Source of the DNA: Hsuehochloa calcarea
Taxonomy: Eukaryota; Streptophyta; Magnoliopsida; Poales; Poaceae
Direction of reading: 5' to 3'
NCBI GenBank assembly: GCA_036346395.1
Contig: CM070602.1
Location: 19,973,098-20,037,097, forward strand
DNA: 64,000 bases
In this document: positions 1 through 10,915 of the stretch, piece by piece
Position numbering within the stretch: position 1 is the first letter of the stretch
Layout of the letters: each line of letters starts with the position of its first letter
Notes under the pieces: generated by a model
Database searches by the model: none
Told to the model about the DNA's origin: nothing
The model's input: only the letters and a program-made list of their open reading frames with translations
Translations under genes and position numbers: made by a program

Positions 1-1181
1 GCCTTCTCTGCACACAAATTGTCAGGACCATTAACTGAACTAGAAGCATTGCTATTTGCAGCAGAGAAAATATCACTGGCCTTATCTGAAGTATTGCTTG
101 TTGCCTTCCCAAAGACAAACACTTCAGCTTGATGACTACCACAACCTCCACTTTTCATGTGCTGAAAGGGCATGCCACTTCCTATATTCAACTGTGATAT
201 TTTTTCCGGAAGCACACTTGCATTATCAGTACCATTAACTGTACTGGATGAATTGGTATCAGCACCAGAGGCAACAGCATTAGTGCTATATGGATGGCCC
301 CTTGTTGTGTTACTTCCAAACATGAAAACTGTCGATGCACCATTAGTAACTTCACTCTCCATCCTCCCAGAAGATGTTTGATTGCCTATATTGAACTGTG
401 TCAGCTTCTCTGGCACACCATTTGCCTCAGTACCATGAACTGAGCTGAAAGCGTATGAATCTGCACTAGAGGTAGCAGTGTTCCTACTATCAGCAAAACT
501 CCCAGCTCCATTACTTCCAAACACAAACGCTTTCGGCACACCATTAGCACTCTCATTCTGCAAAGGTGCTCCGCTACCTATACTCAACTGTGTTAGTTTC
601 TCCGGGAGCACCTTCGATTCACTATCAGAAATCAAACTAGGTATATCAACACCAAAAATAGAGCTCCCATCCTTTTGACCCACCCCCTTACCGACACCAC
701 TGCTGCCTTTACCCGGACTCCGCAGGTTCAGCTTCCCCATCTTATCGTGCAGCTTCGGAGTAGCCGACCAGCCTTCATCGAACCGAGGCAGGCTCTCCCT
801 CACGCTCCCAAACACAAAGGGCGCTTCACTAGATGATGCCGCCGCCGGCTGCGGAGACTGCTGGTTCACCGCTGGAGCGGCACCAAACACAAAGCTCCCA
901 CTCTGACACTTCCCTAATCCGAAACCACCGCCACCAACACCACCACCATCCGCGCTCCGTAACCAGCCATTTACATCATTTCCACCCTGCCTGGATCCAT
1001 CCGTACCACCGCCGCTGAATGGATTCCATGGCGCCGCGGGCGACGGCTGCGGGCGGGAGCGGGAGGAGGTGGCCGCGTGGCGCCGCTTGGCCAGCCGCGG
1101 CGCGCGGCGGGGCGGCGGAGCGGCAGAGGTGTCGGCGACCGGTGGCGGCGCGAGGCCGAGCCCTAGGTGGGGGTTGGCCAT
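1..1181 (-). CDS. 5' part of a host gene with repeated FVFG-type motifs; possibly DnaJ/TPR co-chaperone, N-terminal region
   Basis: An uninterrupted minus-strand frame starts at the ATG at 1181 (MANPHLGLAPPP...) and is still open at the window edge, about 393 codons. The N-terminus is Ala/Pro/Arg-rich. A low-complexity region follows with FVFG, VFGS and MFGS motifs. At least three imperfect repeats share the pattern PEK(L/I)(T/S)Q(L/F)(S/N)IG followed by VFVFGS. Codon use shifts from very GC-rich near the start to ordinary further in, which is common in grass genes. The layout recalls the disordered N-terminus of plant DnaJ-TPR proteins such as Arabidopsis TPR15/TPR16, but the J-domain and TPRs would lie outside the window, so the identity is inference. 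That it is a real coding exon is much surer. The upstream sequence is GC-rich leader and promoter. Confidence 0.65.
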   Translation of the reverse strand, partial: MANPHLGLGLAPPPVADTSAAPPPRRAPRLAKRRHAATSSRSRPQPSPAAPWNPFSGGGTDGSRQGGNDVNGWLRSADGGGVGGGGFGLGKCQSGSFVFGAAPAVNQQSPQPAAASSSEAPFVFGSVRESLPRFDEGWSATPKLHDKMGKLNLRSPGKGSSGVGKGVGQKDGSSIFGVDIPSLISDSESKVLPEKLTQLSIGSGAPLQNESANGVPKAFVFGSNGAGSFADSRNTATSSADSYAFSSVHGTEANGVPEKLTQFNIGNQTSSGRMESEVTNGASTVFMFGSNTTRGHPYSTNAVASGADTNSSSTVNGTDNASVLPEKISQLNIGSGMPFQHMKSGGCGSHQAEVFVFGKATSNTSDKASDIFSAANSNASSSVNGPDNLCAEK

Positions 1182-1480
1182 GGGGGCGGCGGCGGGGGGC
1201 TGGGGCCCGCTAGGGTTTTGGCGCGCGGGCGCTACCGCCGGCGGCAACCCCCGTGGCAGCGGGGCATCGGCCGGCGGCGCCGCCGCGGGGGGAGGGGGAT
1301 TCGAGGGGAAGGTTCGGGAAGCGCGTGGAAGGTTCGGGTTGATTTGGGGGAGAGAGGGGAGGTTGCTTGGGGAAGGCGGCGAAGGCGATGCGGGGACGAC
1401 GGTTTGGGCTTTGGTGATTTCGAATTGGGCTTGAGTGTTTTGACTGTTTGAATCCTCCGAGGACGCCGTTTTTCGTTTAC
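1182..1480 (-). promoter_or_regulatory. GC-rich 5' leader and presumed core promoter of the host gene at 1-1181
   Basis: The 250 bases upstream of the ATG are strongly GC- and CpG-rich, then change near 1430 to ordinary composition. This is typical of a grass gene 5' UTR and promoter. No convincing TATA box was picked out. ORFs on both strands here are compositional shadows. Confidence 0.4.
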
Positions 1481-1985
1481 AAATTTCACTTTCGCTCGCG
1501 TAATTTGTAATTTTATTATAGTTTCACTTTCTACCGCTTTTAGTAATTTTTTCAATTTATACCATCTCTTATTACAATATGCTGCACTTTATATCAAGGT
1601 AAGAATTTGGTCACCTTCTTGGTGCTCACCGGCGATGAACGGCGACGTGGAGGTGTTGACGGACGCATGATGGAACTAGGAAATAGATCGAAAACGGAGA
1701 ATAATAGCCGAAGCATCGCCGGTGGTCACCATAGCAACGACGGCGACGATAAAACAGCTTACTCTCTCTATTTTTCGCATTATTGCCACCTCGTCGATCG
1801 TACCTCACTCCGGTAATTTCCTCACACACCTCTCATGTTTTCCTTTCAGTGACAAGATGTTCCCTTAGTGTAAAGTGAAACAAAAAGTAAGAAAAAGTGA
1901 TGCAAAGTGAAAATATTTTGTTGATAATGGTGCAAAGTGAAGCCATAGTAAGATTACATTGTCCAAGGTGAAATATACTCTTTTT
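1481..1985. repeat. Possible non-autonomous DNA transposon or MITE-like insertion with inverted repeats upstream of the host gene
   Basis: The left side carries TTTCACTTT-type words (1488 area and GTTTCACTTT at 1521-1530). The right side carries the inverse words (AAAGTGAAAC at 1872-1881, further AAAGTGAA copies near 1903 and 1933, AGGTGAAA near 1969). The middle is a GC-richer stretch. Such an inverted layout suggests a foldback or Mutator-like non-autonomous element, but no clean TIR ends or TSD were found. The remaining 1986-2163 shows nothing recognisable. Confidence 0.3.
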
Positions 1986-3526
1986 TGAATTTGGATACGG
2001 ATATGGGTGGGGTTATGTCGGGACCCAAATATAGAAATCTGGACCCTCTGTGTATTCTGCACTAGTCCAGGATCACGCTAGTGCACACAGTGTCAACATC
2101 GATGAAATATCACATCCATACAACGAATATAAGAATAAACGAGTACTTTGAATAACAAATAACTGTTGGGACCTTATGGTCGAGTGTTACATTTATTAAG
2201 CCATGCAAGGCTGACAATAAGAGAATAAACTACAGCGGAAACGAAATAAACTCCGGTGGCTCCCATCAATTTACCACAGGCAACTGACTGGGATCAAGAC
2301 CCTAACGTTCAACCTTCGTAGAAATCTTCTTCAAAAGCGGTGACGACTCCTCCATACATTGATTTGTTTAGCAAGAGTGAGTACACACCGTACTCGCAAG
2401 TCATACCACAGAATGCATTTATACATGATGGCTTATTTCCAAAGGAATGGCTTCTGTGGTTATTTTGCGGAAATGCAACATTCGCAATTGAATACAAATA
2501 ATAGATTGAAAGCATAATTCAAAACAAATAGACAATTAATAAGTTAACAATTGATTTCACAAAGGACACACAGTCTAATCAAGTTCTTTCACAGAGCTGA
2601 ACAAGTTACCTCACACGGTGACCCTTCCCAATTGTTTTATGAAAATCTACCCTCGTGTGAAATTCGAGCATGTCCATAACCGGGACGCGGCTATTCGAAT
2701 AGATTGATTTAAACACTCTGCAGAGTTTGTACACTTTACCCACACGATACAATCAGTGTAGCGATCATCGACCATAACAAAACCTTTCAGAAACTTCATC
2801 TCAAACAATGACACTCTGGTGTGCTTTCTGCCAGTCAATTTGTACACACACCCTTGGAGCGACACACACCATTGGATAGGGATGCAATGAACCGCCCCGC
2901 GATGTGACATATCACACCTCCACCCATCACATGGCTTAAATACAACCCGAGTTGTCAATGTTAAGACTCCATAACTTACTAAGTCGGGCCCACCCATACT
3001 AGGCATGTGGTCGACAAGAAGGCCCGATTCAATGGCGCACAAAGTTAAGTCCTTAATTGACCAAGGCAAGACTTCCAGTTTTAACCCAAATCACAAAGTT
3101 TAATAAGCACACAGCTCCACCATTCACACAGAATCCACCACTTGTCTCAGTCTAAATCTTTTCCCACCCTGTTGATTAAGTGCAACACATGCCATCAACG
3201 AGTAATAGCACACAGCACACACAGTTTCATCACACAGTTCCATAATCACTTAAGCAAGTTTATAATTGCAACTCTCACATGAAATGATGACTCGTGGCAT
3301 GGCTAAGCAGTCTAATCGTATCTAACCAACCCACGTTGGTGCTACGATAATACCAACTAATAATTAACCAACCTATGGTGACAAAAGATCATGGCATACA
3401 ATAGACAAGGTGGTATAACAAATTGGATTAATAACTATCCCAAAAGCATTTAAATAAATACTTGAAATAGAATGCAATACATTGAAAACAAAGTATTTTG
3501 AAAACTGGGTTTAATATGGTCAAAGG

Positions 3527-3531
3527 TATAA
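3527..3531. other. Target-site duplication TATAA (left copy) of the CRM element; right copy at 9085-9089
   Basis: TATAA stands directly before the LTR start TGATG at 3532 and again directly after the terminal ...TATCA at 9084. Matching 5-bp repeats at both ends fix the element boundaries. Confidence 0.75.
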
Positions 3532-4342
3532 TGATGAGGACATCCCTACTACTACTACATTTTCCACTCCAAGTGTGCATGAGGATGTTCGCAAAGCACC
3601 AAAAGGTCCAATGACTAGAGCAAGAGCCAAACTTTTAAATCAACAGGTGAATTTGTTTCTTAATAAATTTCCTTGTATTAATGAGAACAGTATACTATCT
3701 CATACAAGCTTCTTGTGTATTCTCATATTTGAATCCAAGGTGTGAGAAGCTTCGGCCAAGCCATATGCTCACGGTCCAACATGCAAGGCAAGGCCAACAT
3801 GCAAGCTATGTCAAGCCACATGTTCGGCCATGTCAATCAGCATCCAATAAGTCAAGCAAGCCACGGTCTGGCCAAACCAACTTTGAAGCTATTTCGGTCA
3901 TGTCATTAATTGATTAGTTGTTGAGTTAAACCATAAAGTAATGAGTGTGTTTTGGTTACTTGGGCTCTAGCGAAGCCGACTGAAAGGCCCATATGTGTGC
4001 ACGTCCTGCGGGCGTTCCATAAAAGCCGCCGCCGCAACATCTTGTAGGGGACGGGGAATTTTATGAATAAACACAAAAATAGCAGATTGCTTTCTTCTTC
4101 TTGATGGCTCATGCATCAATAGGAGAAATTGAGAGTTCTTGTTAATTGAGATCGTTCAACCTTTCCGCTGGGAATTGGGAGCGCGATAAGGCTTCGCTTG
4201 GTGGTCGTGAAGTCTGGCGCGTGTGTTCTTGCGAATTAAAGTGTGTTCGTTCTTGCATTGGCAACGGAGGATCACTACGATTCGAGAGGCTACACGTGAG
4301 TATCTTGATCCTACGTCGAGAAGATCGGGCGACCCCGTATCA
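3532..4342 (+). repeat. 5' LTR of the CRM element, containing a pol C-terminal coding segment
   Basis: 811 bp, TG...CA ends. Codons 3539-3745 read as the last part of the polyprotein, including APKGPMTRARAKLLNQ, and stop at TGA 3743-3745. The same segment recurs at the start of the LTR fragment at 60703. CATAAAAG near 4019 and AATAAACAC near 4066 are candidate TATA-like and poly(A) signals. The last 28 bases match 9057-9084 exactly. Confidence 0.7.
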
Positions 4343-4344
4343 TC

Positions 4345-4356
4345 TGGTATCAGAGC
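4345..4356 (+). other. Primer-binding site (tRNA-iMet type) of the CRM element
   Basis: TGGTATCAGAGC lies two bases after the LTR end, complementary to the 3' end of plant initiator methionine tRNA. From here to the gag ATG (4357-5668) is a non-coding, AT-rich leader with A-runs. Confidence 0.85.
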
Positions 4357-5668
4357 GCAGTTGACTCGGTAGGATTACTTATCCCTAGATTAGATTGATT
4401 TTATTTGCTGTTCTTAATACCTAGAGTCCATAAACCGAAAATTGCTACACAAAATTTCCAAACCCTAGTTTTTGCATCTGTTTTTTCCTGTGAGTTTAGT
4501 TAGGTTTTAAGCCATTAGAATTTTTGTTTAGTGCTGATCGTCGTGTTCATTTGCGTAGCTTGATCGTGTGTTCAAAAAAAAATGCTAGTTGAATCCTTCT
4601 CAATTAGCATCCCAAAATAAAAATTACAATTACTTTGTCACCATTAGCCGGCCATCCGACCGAAGTCACCGTCGTTTTGGAATTTTCTCCGATGGTCGAA
4701 ATTCGGCGTTCACGCCATGCTACGATCTTGCGGCCGCCATAAAGAATCATGAGCGATACCATCGCTACTCTGAATTGTGAGCGATTCGCGATTGCTTGAA
4801 ACCGTGATAAGTGCGTGCTTCTTTGAAGGATCCAAGAATCGCTTCACCGCACAAATTGCTACAGTACCACGGCCTGTGAACAGTGCGTGAAAAAAAAATT
4901 GCTATTTTTTTTCTTTCCCTTTCATCTTTGAGACTAGTCTTTGATAATTGCTTAGGGCTGTTCATTGAATTATTTACACTGCTGAAAATTAGAACTTGTG
5001 TGAGGAAACTTTAAACCCAGTTTCGGCAAAAAAAAAGAAAGAAAGAAAGAAAAGACAAGCCACAAGTCAAAAAAAAAACCGTGGCTATGAAGTAAAAAAA
5101 AAAAGATATTGGCCGAAAACTTGGAAAAGGATAACCTTAGTTCATAATTTCAGATTGTGTATTTAATTTCTTTGAGCAATCTTGTGCCCTCACAATTCAT
5201 ATTATTGCAATTGGCTAGCGTCTCTCCTAGTACTTGGTGCAAAACGAGCTATTAATTCTCAATTTCAGATTGCCTATATTGAGCTCATTCCTTTGTTGCA
5301 TTGAGTCACATTGATCTTTGCGTGTGCGTTCATATACTTCACTTAAATCCTTTGGATCAGCACTTAGGCAAAATATTCTAGCTTGGATTGTTACTTAGCT
5401 TTACAACACCAAGAATTTCAGATTGCTAGGATATACACTTCCATACCAAGCTCCACCAAATAACCGTTGTTGTGCAATTGTGAACACTCTTAAATTCGCC
5501 CGATCATCACTTTGCTATTGTAGCTTCCACCAAGTGTAAGTTTCCTTTGGCCTTAATTCACTTCGGAAGGGTAAGAACTTTACTTGGGAGAGAAAAGAGA
5601 GATTGAGTGAATTTTTACTAATCCATACACATTCTTGCTTTTGTGTGTTTCCTTTGCACAACCTAACC

Positions 5669-7124
5669 ATGTCAGGTGGAGAAGATAACTATGGTGAGGA
5701 GCATGTTGTTGATCTAAATGCCCCGGTGACTCGCTTCCAACATCAGGCCTTGAGAAGTACATTACAACAAGAATTTGTAGCTGGCACCACTGCAATGGGG
5801 GACCAACTCAAGGCAGACATGCAGGATCTCCGCATTGAGCTCAACCAACAAATGAATGTGTTGCGTACGGGCATCGTGACTGATGTTGTGCGGGCACTTC
5901 GTCAGCAGCAAGAAGAAGATAGTGTGCATCTACCAGCTCACATACCTCCACGAGAAGAGGAGGTCATTTGCCACGAGTCGCTCAGGATGTTCGACAACGG
6001 CGAGACCGTGTGGTGGCACAAGCCATACGGCCACCTCCACCTGGGAGAGGAGGTGGGGGAGGCGCCCAAGGACCCGGGAGGGGCCGTGGGCATGGTGGCC
6101 GAGGTGGGGGACCGCCTCACTTCGACGACGACGACTTGTACCACTACGATGATGGACACTACCGCTGACACCGCTACGGCAATGAACGACCTAATAAAGA
6201 GAAATTTGGTAAGCTTAAATTTTCTATGCCAACATTTTCAGGTACACATGATCCTGAGGAGTACCTCACTTGGGAGCTCAAGGTGGACAAGGTGTTCCGT
6301 GTGCTCAATTACTCCGAAGAAAAGAAAATACACATGGCTGCACTTGAATTTGACAAATATGCGCTCATATGGTGGGAACAAGTTCAAAATCAAAGGAGAG
6401 GGTACAACGAACCTCCTATCACTACATGGGAAGAGATGAAGTATCACATGAGAGCGAGGTTTGTTCCTAAACATTACAAACGTGATTTATTTGATAAATT
6501 ACAACACATGAGACAAGGAACTCTCACGGTGGAGGAGTATTATAAAGAAATGGAGATGGCTATGATTCGAGCTAATATATTTGAGCAAGAAGAACAAACA
6601 ATGGCGCGTTTCCTTGCTGGTTTGCACCCTCCCATCAAGCGTATCACCGAATTTCAGCCCTACAACAATATGGTGGAGTTGGTACATCAAGCGACCAAGG
6701 CTGAAAGGCAGGTGCAATTAGATATGAGAGCAACAAGAACATCATCATACATACCCCGTTCCGCACCTACAGGAGGTAAACCCACATCTCGTTTCAATTC
6801 TTTTAAAACTAATCACTCTAGTGGAAGCTTTGCTCCTAGTACCGATCTTTGCATCAAAGGGAAAATGCAACAACACCCATTGCCAAGAAAAATACAGCAC
6901 CTTCTACCTCGTCTTCAGTGGGTTCTACAGCAAGAAGTAGTGCCATTCAATGCTTCAAGTGCCTTGGACGAGGTCACATACAAAGGGATTGTCCAAATAA
7001 CAAGGTTATGTTGTTAATGGAGAATGGAGAGTATGACTCTACTAGCGAAGGGGAAGGTGAGGCCCTTGCTGATTTTAGAAGCTTTGGAGATGTACATGAG
7101 ATAAGACAAGGAGGAGGCACATGA
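5669..7124 (+). pseudogene. CRM element gag, frameshifted
   Basis: Gag starts MSGGEDNYGEEHVVDLNAP at 5669. The retrotransposon gag domain runs in the frame of 6226-7017 (DPEEYLTWELKVDKVFR, then ALIWWEQVQ). A CCHC zinc knuckle (CFKCLGRGHIQRDC) occurs in a third frame near 6949-6990. At least two frameshifts (between about 5990 and 6226, and near 6840) separate these parts, so no intact capsid protein can be made. A glycine/arginine-rich insert-like stretch at 6020-6180 marks the first break. Confidence 0.75.
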
Positions 7125-7163
7125 AGATGATTATTGTGACCCGAGAAAGGTGGTCCTAGCCTT

Positions 7164-7697
7164 GTGTGTGCACCGACGGTGTTGAGTGTGCAAGCAAAAC
7201 CCACTTATGTGCAGCGTTGCAATCTTTTCCAAACACGGGCCCAGGTGAGTAAGGATGGTAAGTGTTGCAAAGTTATTATTGATGGTGGTAGTTGCCACAA
7301 TTTAGCTAGTAAAGAACTTTGCACTAAACTTGGGTTGAAATACAAAAAACATCCACATCCATATCAAATTCAATGGTTGAATAATGATGGTTCTATGAAT
7401 GTTGGATACACTGTTGATGTTAGTTTTCAGATTGGGAATTACCGCGATACTGTAGAGTGTGATGTTGTTGCCATGGATGTTTGTCATTTACTTTTAGGAA
7501 GACCATGGCAATATGATCGATCTGTAATTCATGATGGTAGAACAAATCATTATAAGTTCATGTGGAATAACAAAGAAATAACATTGCGACCTTTGACTCC
7601 TTCTCAAATTGTGAATGATAACATGCAAAAGATTGAGGTGAACGAGAGAATGAGAGAGGAAGGAGCAAAAGAGTGTGATTCCACAAAAGGCAAATGA
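7164..7697 (+). pseudogene. CRM element aspartic protease region
   Basis: The frame contains IIDGGSCHNLAS (protease active-site region; D-G-G-S rather than the usual D-S/T-G) and later LLLGRPWQYD, the typical second protease motif of plant Ty3/gypsy elements. A stop at 7695 separates it from the reverse transcriptase, which in an intact element would be the same polyprotein. Confidence 0.65.
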
Positions 7698-7810
7698 GAG
7701 CCACAAGTTAAAACCGAGTGGAAAAGAAAGGATGAGGGAGAGAAAAGTTAGTCATGGTAGCCACTAAATCGATTTGAGAGAGATACAAGATGATCACACT
7801 TTGATGCACT

Positions 7811-9055
7811 TTGTATTCTTTGTACAAAGATGTTTTGCTTTCTACTAATGACTTAACCTCCCTTCCTAGTGTGGTTTCTCAAGTTTTGCGTGCTTATGAG
7901 GATGTCTTTCCGGAGGACGCGTACCGTGGTCTACCACCCATTCGAGGCATTGAACATCAAATTGACTTGGTACCAGGAGCGCCACTTCCCAACCGACCGC
8001 CGTACCGCACAAACCCGGAGGAGACAAAAGAAATTCAGCGGCAAGTGCAAGCGCTCATGGAAAAAAGGGTATGTACGCGAAAGTCTTAGTCCTTGTGCTG
8101 TTCTGTCATTCTTGTTCCAAAGAAAGATGGTACATGGAGAATGTGCGCGAGACTGTAGAGCTATCAACAATATTACCATTCGTTATCGTCATCCTATTCC
8201 TAGGTTAGATGATATGCTTGATGAATTGAGTGGCTCTACTATCTTTTCTAAGATTGATTTGCGTAGTGGGTACCATCAAATTAGAATGAAACATGGTGAT
8301 GAGTGGAAGATGACTTTTAAAACAAAATTTGGCTTGTATGAATGGTTAGTGATGCCTTTTGGTTTATCTAATGCTCCTAGTACATTCATGCGATTAATGA
8401 ACCATGTTTTGAGATATTTCATTGGCAAATTTGTGGTAGTCTATTTTGATGACATTTTGACATATAGCCGCTCTTTAGAAGAACATGTTGAACATGTTAG
8501 GCAAGTGCTAGAAGTGCTAAGAACTGAACAATTGTATGCTAATCTTGAGAAGTGTACGTTTTGCACAAACAAAGTGGTGTTCTTAGGCTATGTTGTTTCA
8601 GCTCATGGAATTGAAGTAGATGACTCTAAAGTTGAAGCTATTCGAAATTGGCCTACTCCTGTCAATGTTAGTCAAATTCGTAGCTTTCATGGGCTTGCTG
8701 GTTTTTATCGACGTTTTGTGAAAGATTTTAGCACCATTGCTGCCCCATTAAATGAATTAACAAAAAAAGGCATTACTTTTGAATGGGGAGCATCACAGGA
8801 TAAAGCCTTTACTGAACTAAAGAAGTGTTTGACTGAAGCACCATTGCTTGTTTTACCTGATTTCACTAAAACTTTTGAGATTGAATGTGATGCTAGTGGA
8901 ATAGGTATTGGTGGTGTTTTGATGCAAGAAAGAAAACCTGTTGCATACTTTAGTGAGAAACTTAGCGGTGCACAATTGAATTATCCTGTTTATGACAAAG
9001 AATTATATGCTCTTGTGCGTGCTTTAGAGACTTAGCAACATTATCTTTGGCCTAA
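7811..9055 (+). pseudogene. CRM element reverse transcriptase and truncated RNase H
   Basis: Two frames meet near 8070: 7811-8089 (LPPIRGIEHQIDLVPGAPLP) and 7869-9035, with a frameshift between them. The RT core is clear: KIDLRSGYHQIRM, MPFGLSNAPSTFMRLMN and VVVYFDDIL (the YxDD box). RNase H begins FEIECDASGIGIGGVL and reaches YDKELYALVRALET, where Trp has become a stop (TAG at 9033-9035). After LWPK the sequence jumps directly to the end of the LTR at 9057. Integrase and the CR motif are missing. Confidence 0.8.
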
Positions 9056-9056
9056 G

Positions 9057-9084
9057 GTCGAGAAGATCGGGCGACCCCGTATCA
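9057..9084 (+). repeat. 28-bp stub of the CRM 3' LTR at a deletion junction
   Basis: These 28 bases equal 4315-4342, the 3' terminus of the 5' LTR, and end at the TATAA TSD. The junction with pol has short microhomology: pol CCTAAG against LTR CCTACG just before the match. Confidence 0.8.
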
Positions 9085-10048
9085 TATAACTTGCCTTGGA
9101 ATAGATCTAGATATTGGTCTTGGTCTTGAGGTGCTCCTTCTTCTGCAAAATTCCCCGAAGTATCGACGTCTACTCGCAAACGAGATAAAAGAAACAAAAA
9201 TAAATAAATAACAGAGGCAAAACAACTCCAAAAATTCAAATAAAATTCACCATTAAATAGATCTTAATTTTATATGAATTTACAAATTTGAATGGGCTCA
9301 ATTGGACTTCGGATGCAAAAGATATGGGCTTTGGAAGATTTGAAAATCAATTAAACCCTAATTTGGATTTTCTTGAATTTCCCGAATTATTTTTATAAAG
9401 GAAAATCGAATTATTGCGCAATGCTTGCGTCAGCCGAGAATTTCCGGAAAAAGAAATATATTTAAAAAGAAATCTGACATGTGGGACCCACTGTCAGTGG
9501 CACGGCTCACGGTGGACCAAATCCACCGAGCCTTTGGATGCTGGTCGGTCGAGGTGGTGCACCCGCGCGTGGTGGCACCGACGCAGCGCTAACGAGGTGA
9601 CGACACGCACGCATTTGGCCGAGGTGGGCCGACGCGTGGCCGCCACATCGATCGACGGCGGTGGCTCGGGAACCAATGGCAGCAGCGAACGAGCGGCGAC
9701 TTCGCCGGCGGTGAGTGGTGCCAACGTAGAGGGGATTATTGCGCACTGATGGCACTGGTTTGAGCACCTGGGGTTAACGGAGATGGCTGGCGGAGGAAGA
9801 AGCGGCGAAGACTGGGTTTGTCGGACGGAAGCTCGGCGATGCTCGGCGGCGAGGAGGTGCGACGAGGTAGCTCGAGACTTGCGATCACGATGGTGCAATC
9901 GGCGAGGCAAGGGCGACGAAGACGGCGGCGCAATTCACGAGAGAAGAAACTCACCAAACCCTAAAACTCGAAATGCGGCGCGCTTAGGCGATCGGGCGAC
10001 GAGAGTGACGGCTTTGGGTTGCAGAGGGCGGGTGGTGCTAAGGGAGGT

Positions 10049-10058
10049 ATTTATAGGC
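10049..10058 (-). promoter_or_regulatory. TATA box of the minus-strand gypsy LTR
   Basis: The plus strand reads TATTTATAGG, so the minus strand reads CCTATAAATA inside a GC-rich context, about 700 bp inside the LTR start. This is the expected U3/R position. Confidence 0.45.
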
Positions 10059-10763
10059 CCGGGACGACGGATTTGAAATCCCAAATCGGGTCCAAACGCG
10101 CCGCGATTTGAAAATCCGAGATTCGGGAGATTGAAACCGATTCGGATTTGATTTGGTTTAGAACGGATAAGAAATAGCCAAGACACGATTTGGTGGGTTC
10201 GGCACGAAGAATCGAAGAACGAATACGCGTTTGTCGGACGAGGCTTCGAGCTCCAGCAATGGCGGGCGAAGGCGCGGGCGCGAGGAAGAAGAAGGCTCCG
10301 CGGAGACGACGACTCGGTCGCGGGCCCACCGGTCAGCGAGAGCGAGGAAGCGCTTGGCGGGCGAAGGCAACCGTGCGATGGCGATCCAACTTGGGGAGCG
10401 AGCGCAAGCGGGATTAATTGGCAAGCACGATGGAATAGTGTTGGGCTTCGGCCCAACATCTTCTCCGAGGAATTTCTTTTGATTTCTCTTTTAAATAAAT
10501 CCAGAAAATACAAATAGCCAATAGAAAATAGCAAAAGACTTTGGAAAAATTCCAGAAAATTCTATAAAATATATCTAAGCATATAGAATCCAAATAAAAT
10601 AATTTTGGCAATTGTTGATGTTGGGATTAAGCACATTAAATCAATTTGTTCTAAAAGTCCATATTAAGCTTTTTAATTTAATATTCAAATAAATCCAAAT
10701 GATGAATTTTCTCACTACCACTATTGAAGAGATTTTTGAAACTCTGAAAATTGGGATGTTACA

Positions 10764-10915
10764 GGTTAGCATGGTTTGTTCCAGCCTTCCAGCTAGGAAG
10801 GGAAGCATTGCTGCATTTCGCAAGTTTGGAACACGGAAACTTATACATTCGATGGTACTTATATTGCTATCTGTAAAATTCAAATGCATAACGCTAGAAT
10901 TGGACACTCCCAAGG
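10764..10915. other. Short low-copy segment between two LTRs; possible exon remnant
   Basis: This 152-bp piece lies between the gypsy LTR (ending 10763) and the copia LTR (starting 10916) and resembles no other sequence in the window. One plus frame reads AWFVPAFQLGREALLHFASL and on to a stop. Too short to call; it may be original host DNA at this locus. Confidence 0.25.

Larger units (their letters stand above)
3532..9084 (+). mobile_element. CRM-type (centromeric clade) Ty3/gypsy chromovirus, internally deleted
   Basis: The element is 5.55 kb with TSD TATAA. Order: 5' LTR (3532-4342), initiator-Met-tRNA PBS (4345-4356), leader, gag with CCHC knuckle, protease, reverse transcriptase and the start of RNase H, then only the last 28 bases of the 3' LTR (9057-9084). 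RNase H end, integrase and about 780 bp of the 3' LTR are gone. The LTR start (TGATGAGGACATCC), a gag containing YLTWELKVDKVFRVLNYSEE, and a pol C-terminus encoded inside the LTR are all known traits of the CRM/CRR clade. Several frameshifts disable the reading frames. It sits inside the LTR at 2164-10763. Confidence 0.75.
2164..10763 (-). mobile_element. Long gypsy-type LTR (probably a solo LTR, ~3 kb), split by the CRM insertion
   Basis: Read on the minus strand the LTR begins TGTAACATCCC at 10763 and ends ...GGTCCCAACA at 2164, both proper TG...CA ends. Removing the CRM element (3532-9084 plus one TATAA copy) leaves about 3.04 kb. A minus-strand TATA box lies at 10049-10058, with GC-rich sequence on either side and AT-rich DNA further in, as in long rice gypsy LTRs. 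The flanks (ATAAC on the left, GGTTA on the right) do not form a TSD, so it may be a recombinant or a full-element remnant. ORFs inside (for example 9935-10534 minus) are not genes. Part of it (2630-3070) resembles 34980-35640. Confidence 0.55.

Noticed and set aside
3532..4342. First read as a pol fragment followed by an unrelated LTR (tandem int-LTR-int array)
   Set aside because: The TATAA TSD at 3527 and 9085 and the same LTR start at 60703 show the pol codons are part of the LTR, as in CRM elements.
9494..10534. Several ORFs up to 199 codons on the minus strand and smaller ones on plus
   Set aside because: They lie in the GC-rich U3/R region of a gypsy LTR around its TATA box; no domain.
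2164..10763. TSD for the long gypsy LTR
   Set aside because: Flanks ATAAC and GGTTA do not match, so a simple solo-LTR origin with intact TSD is not supported.
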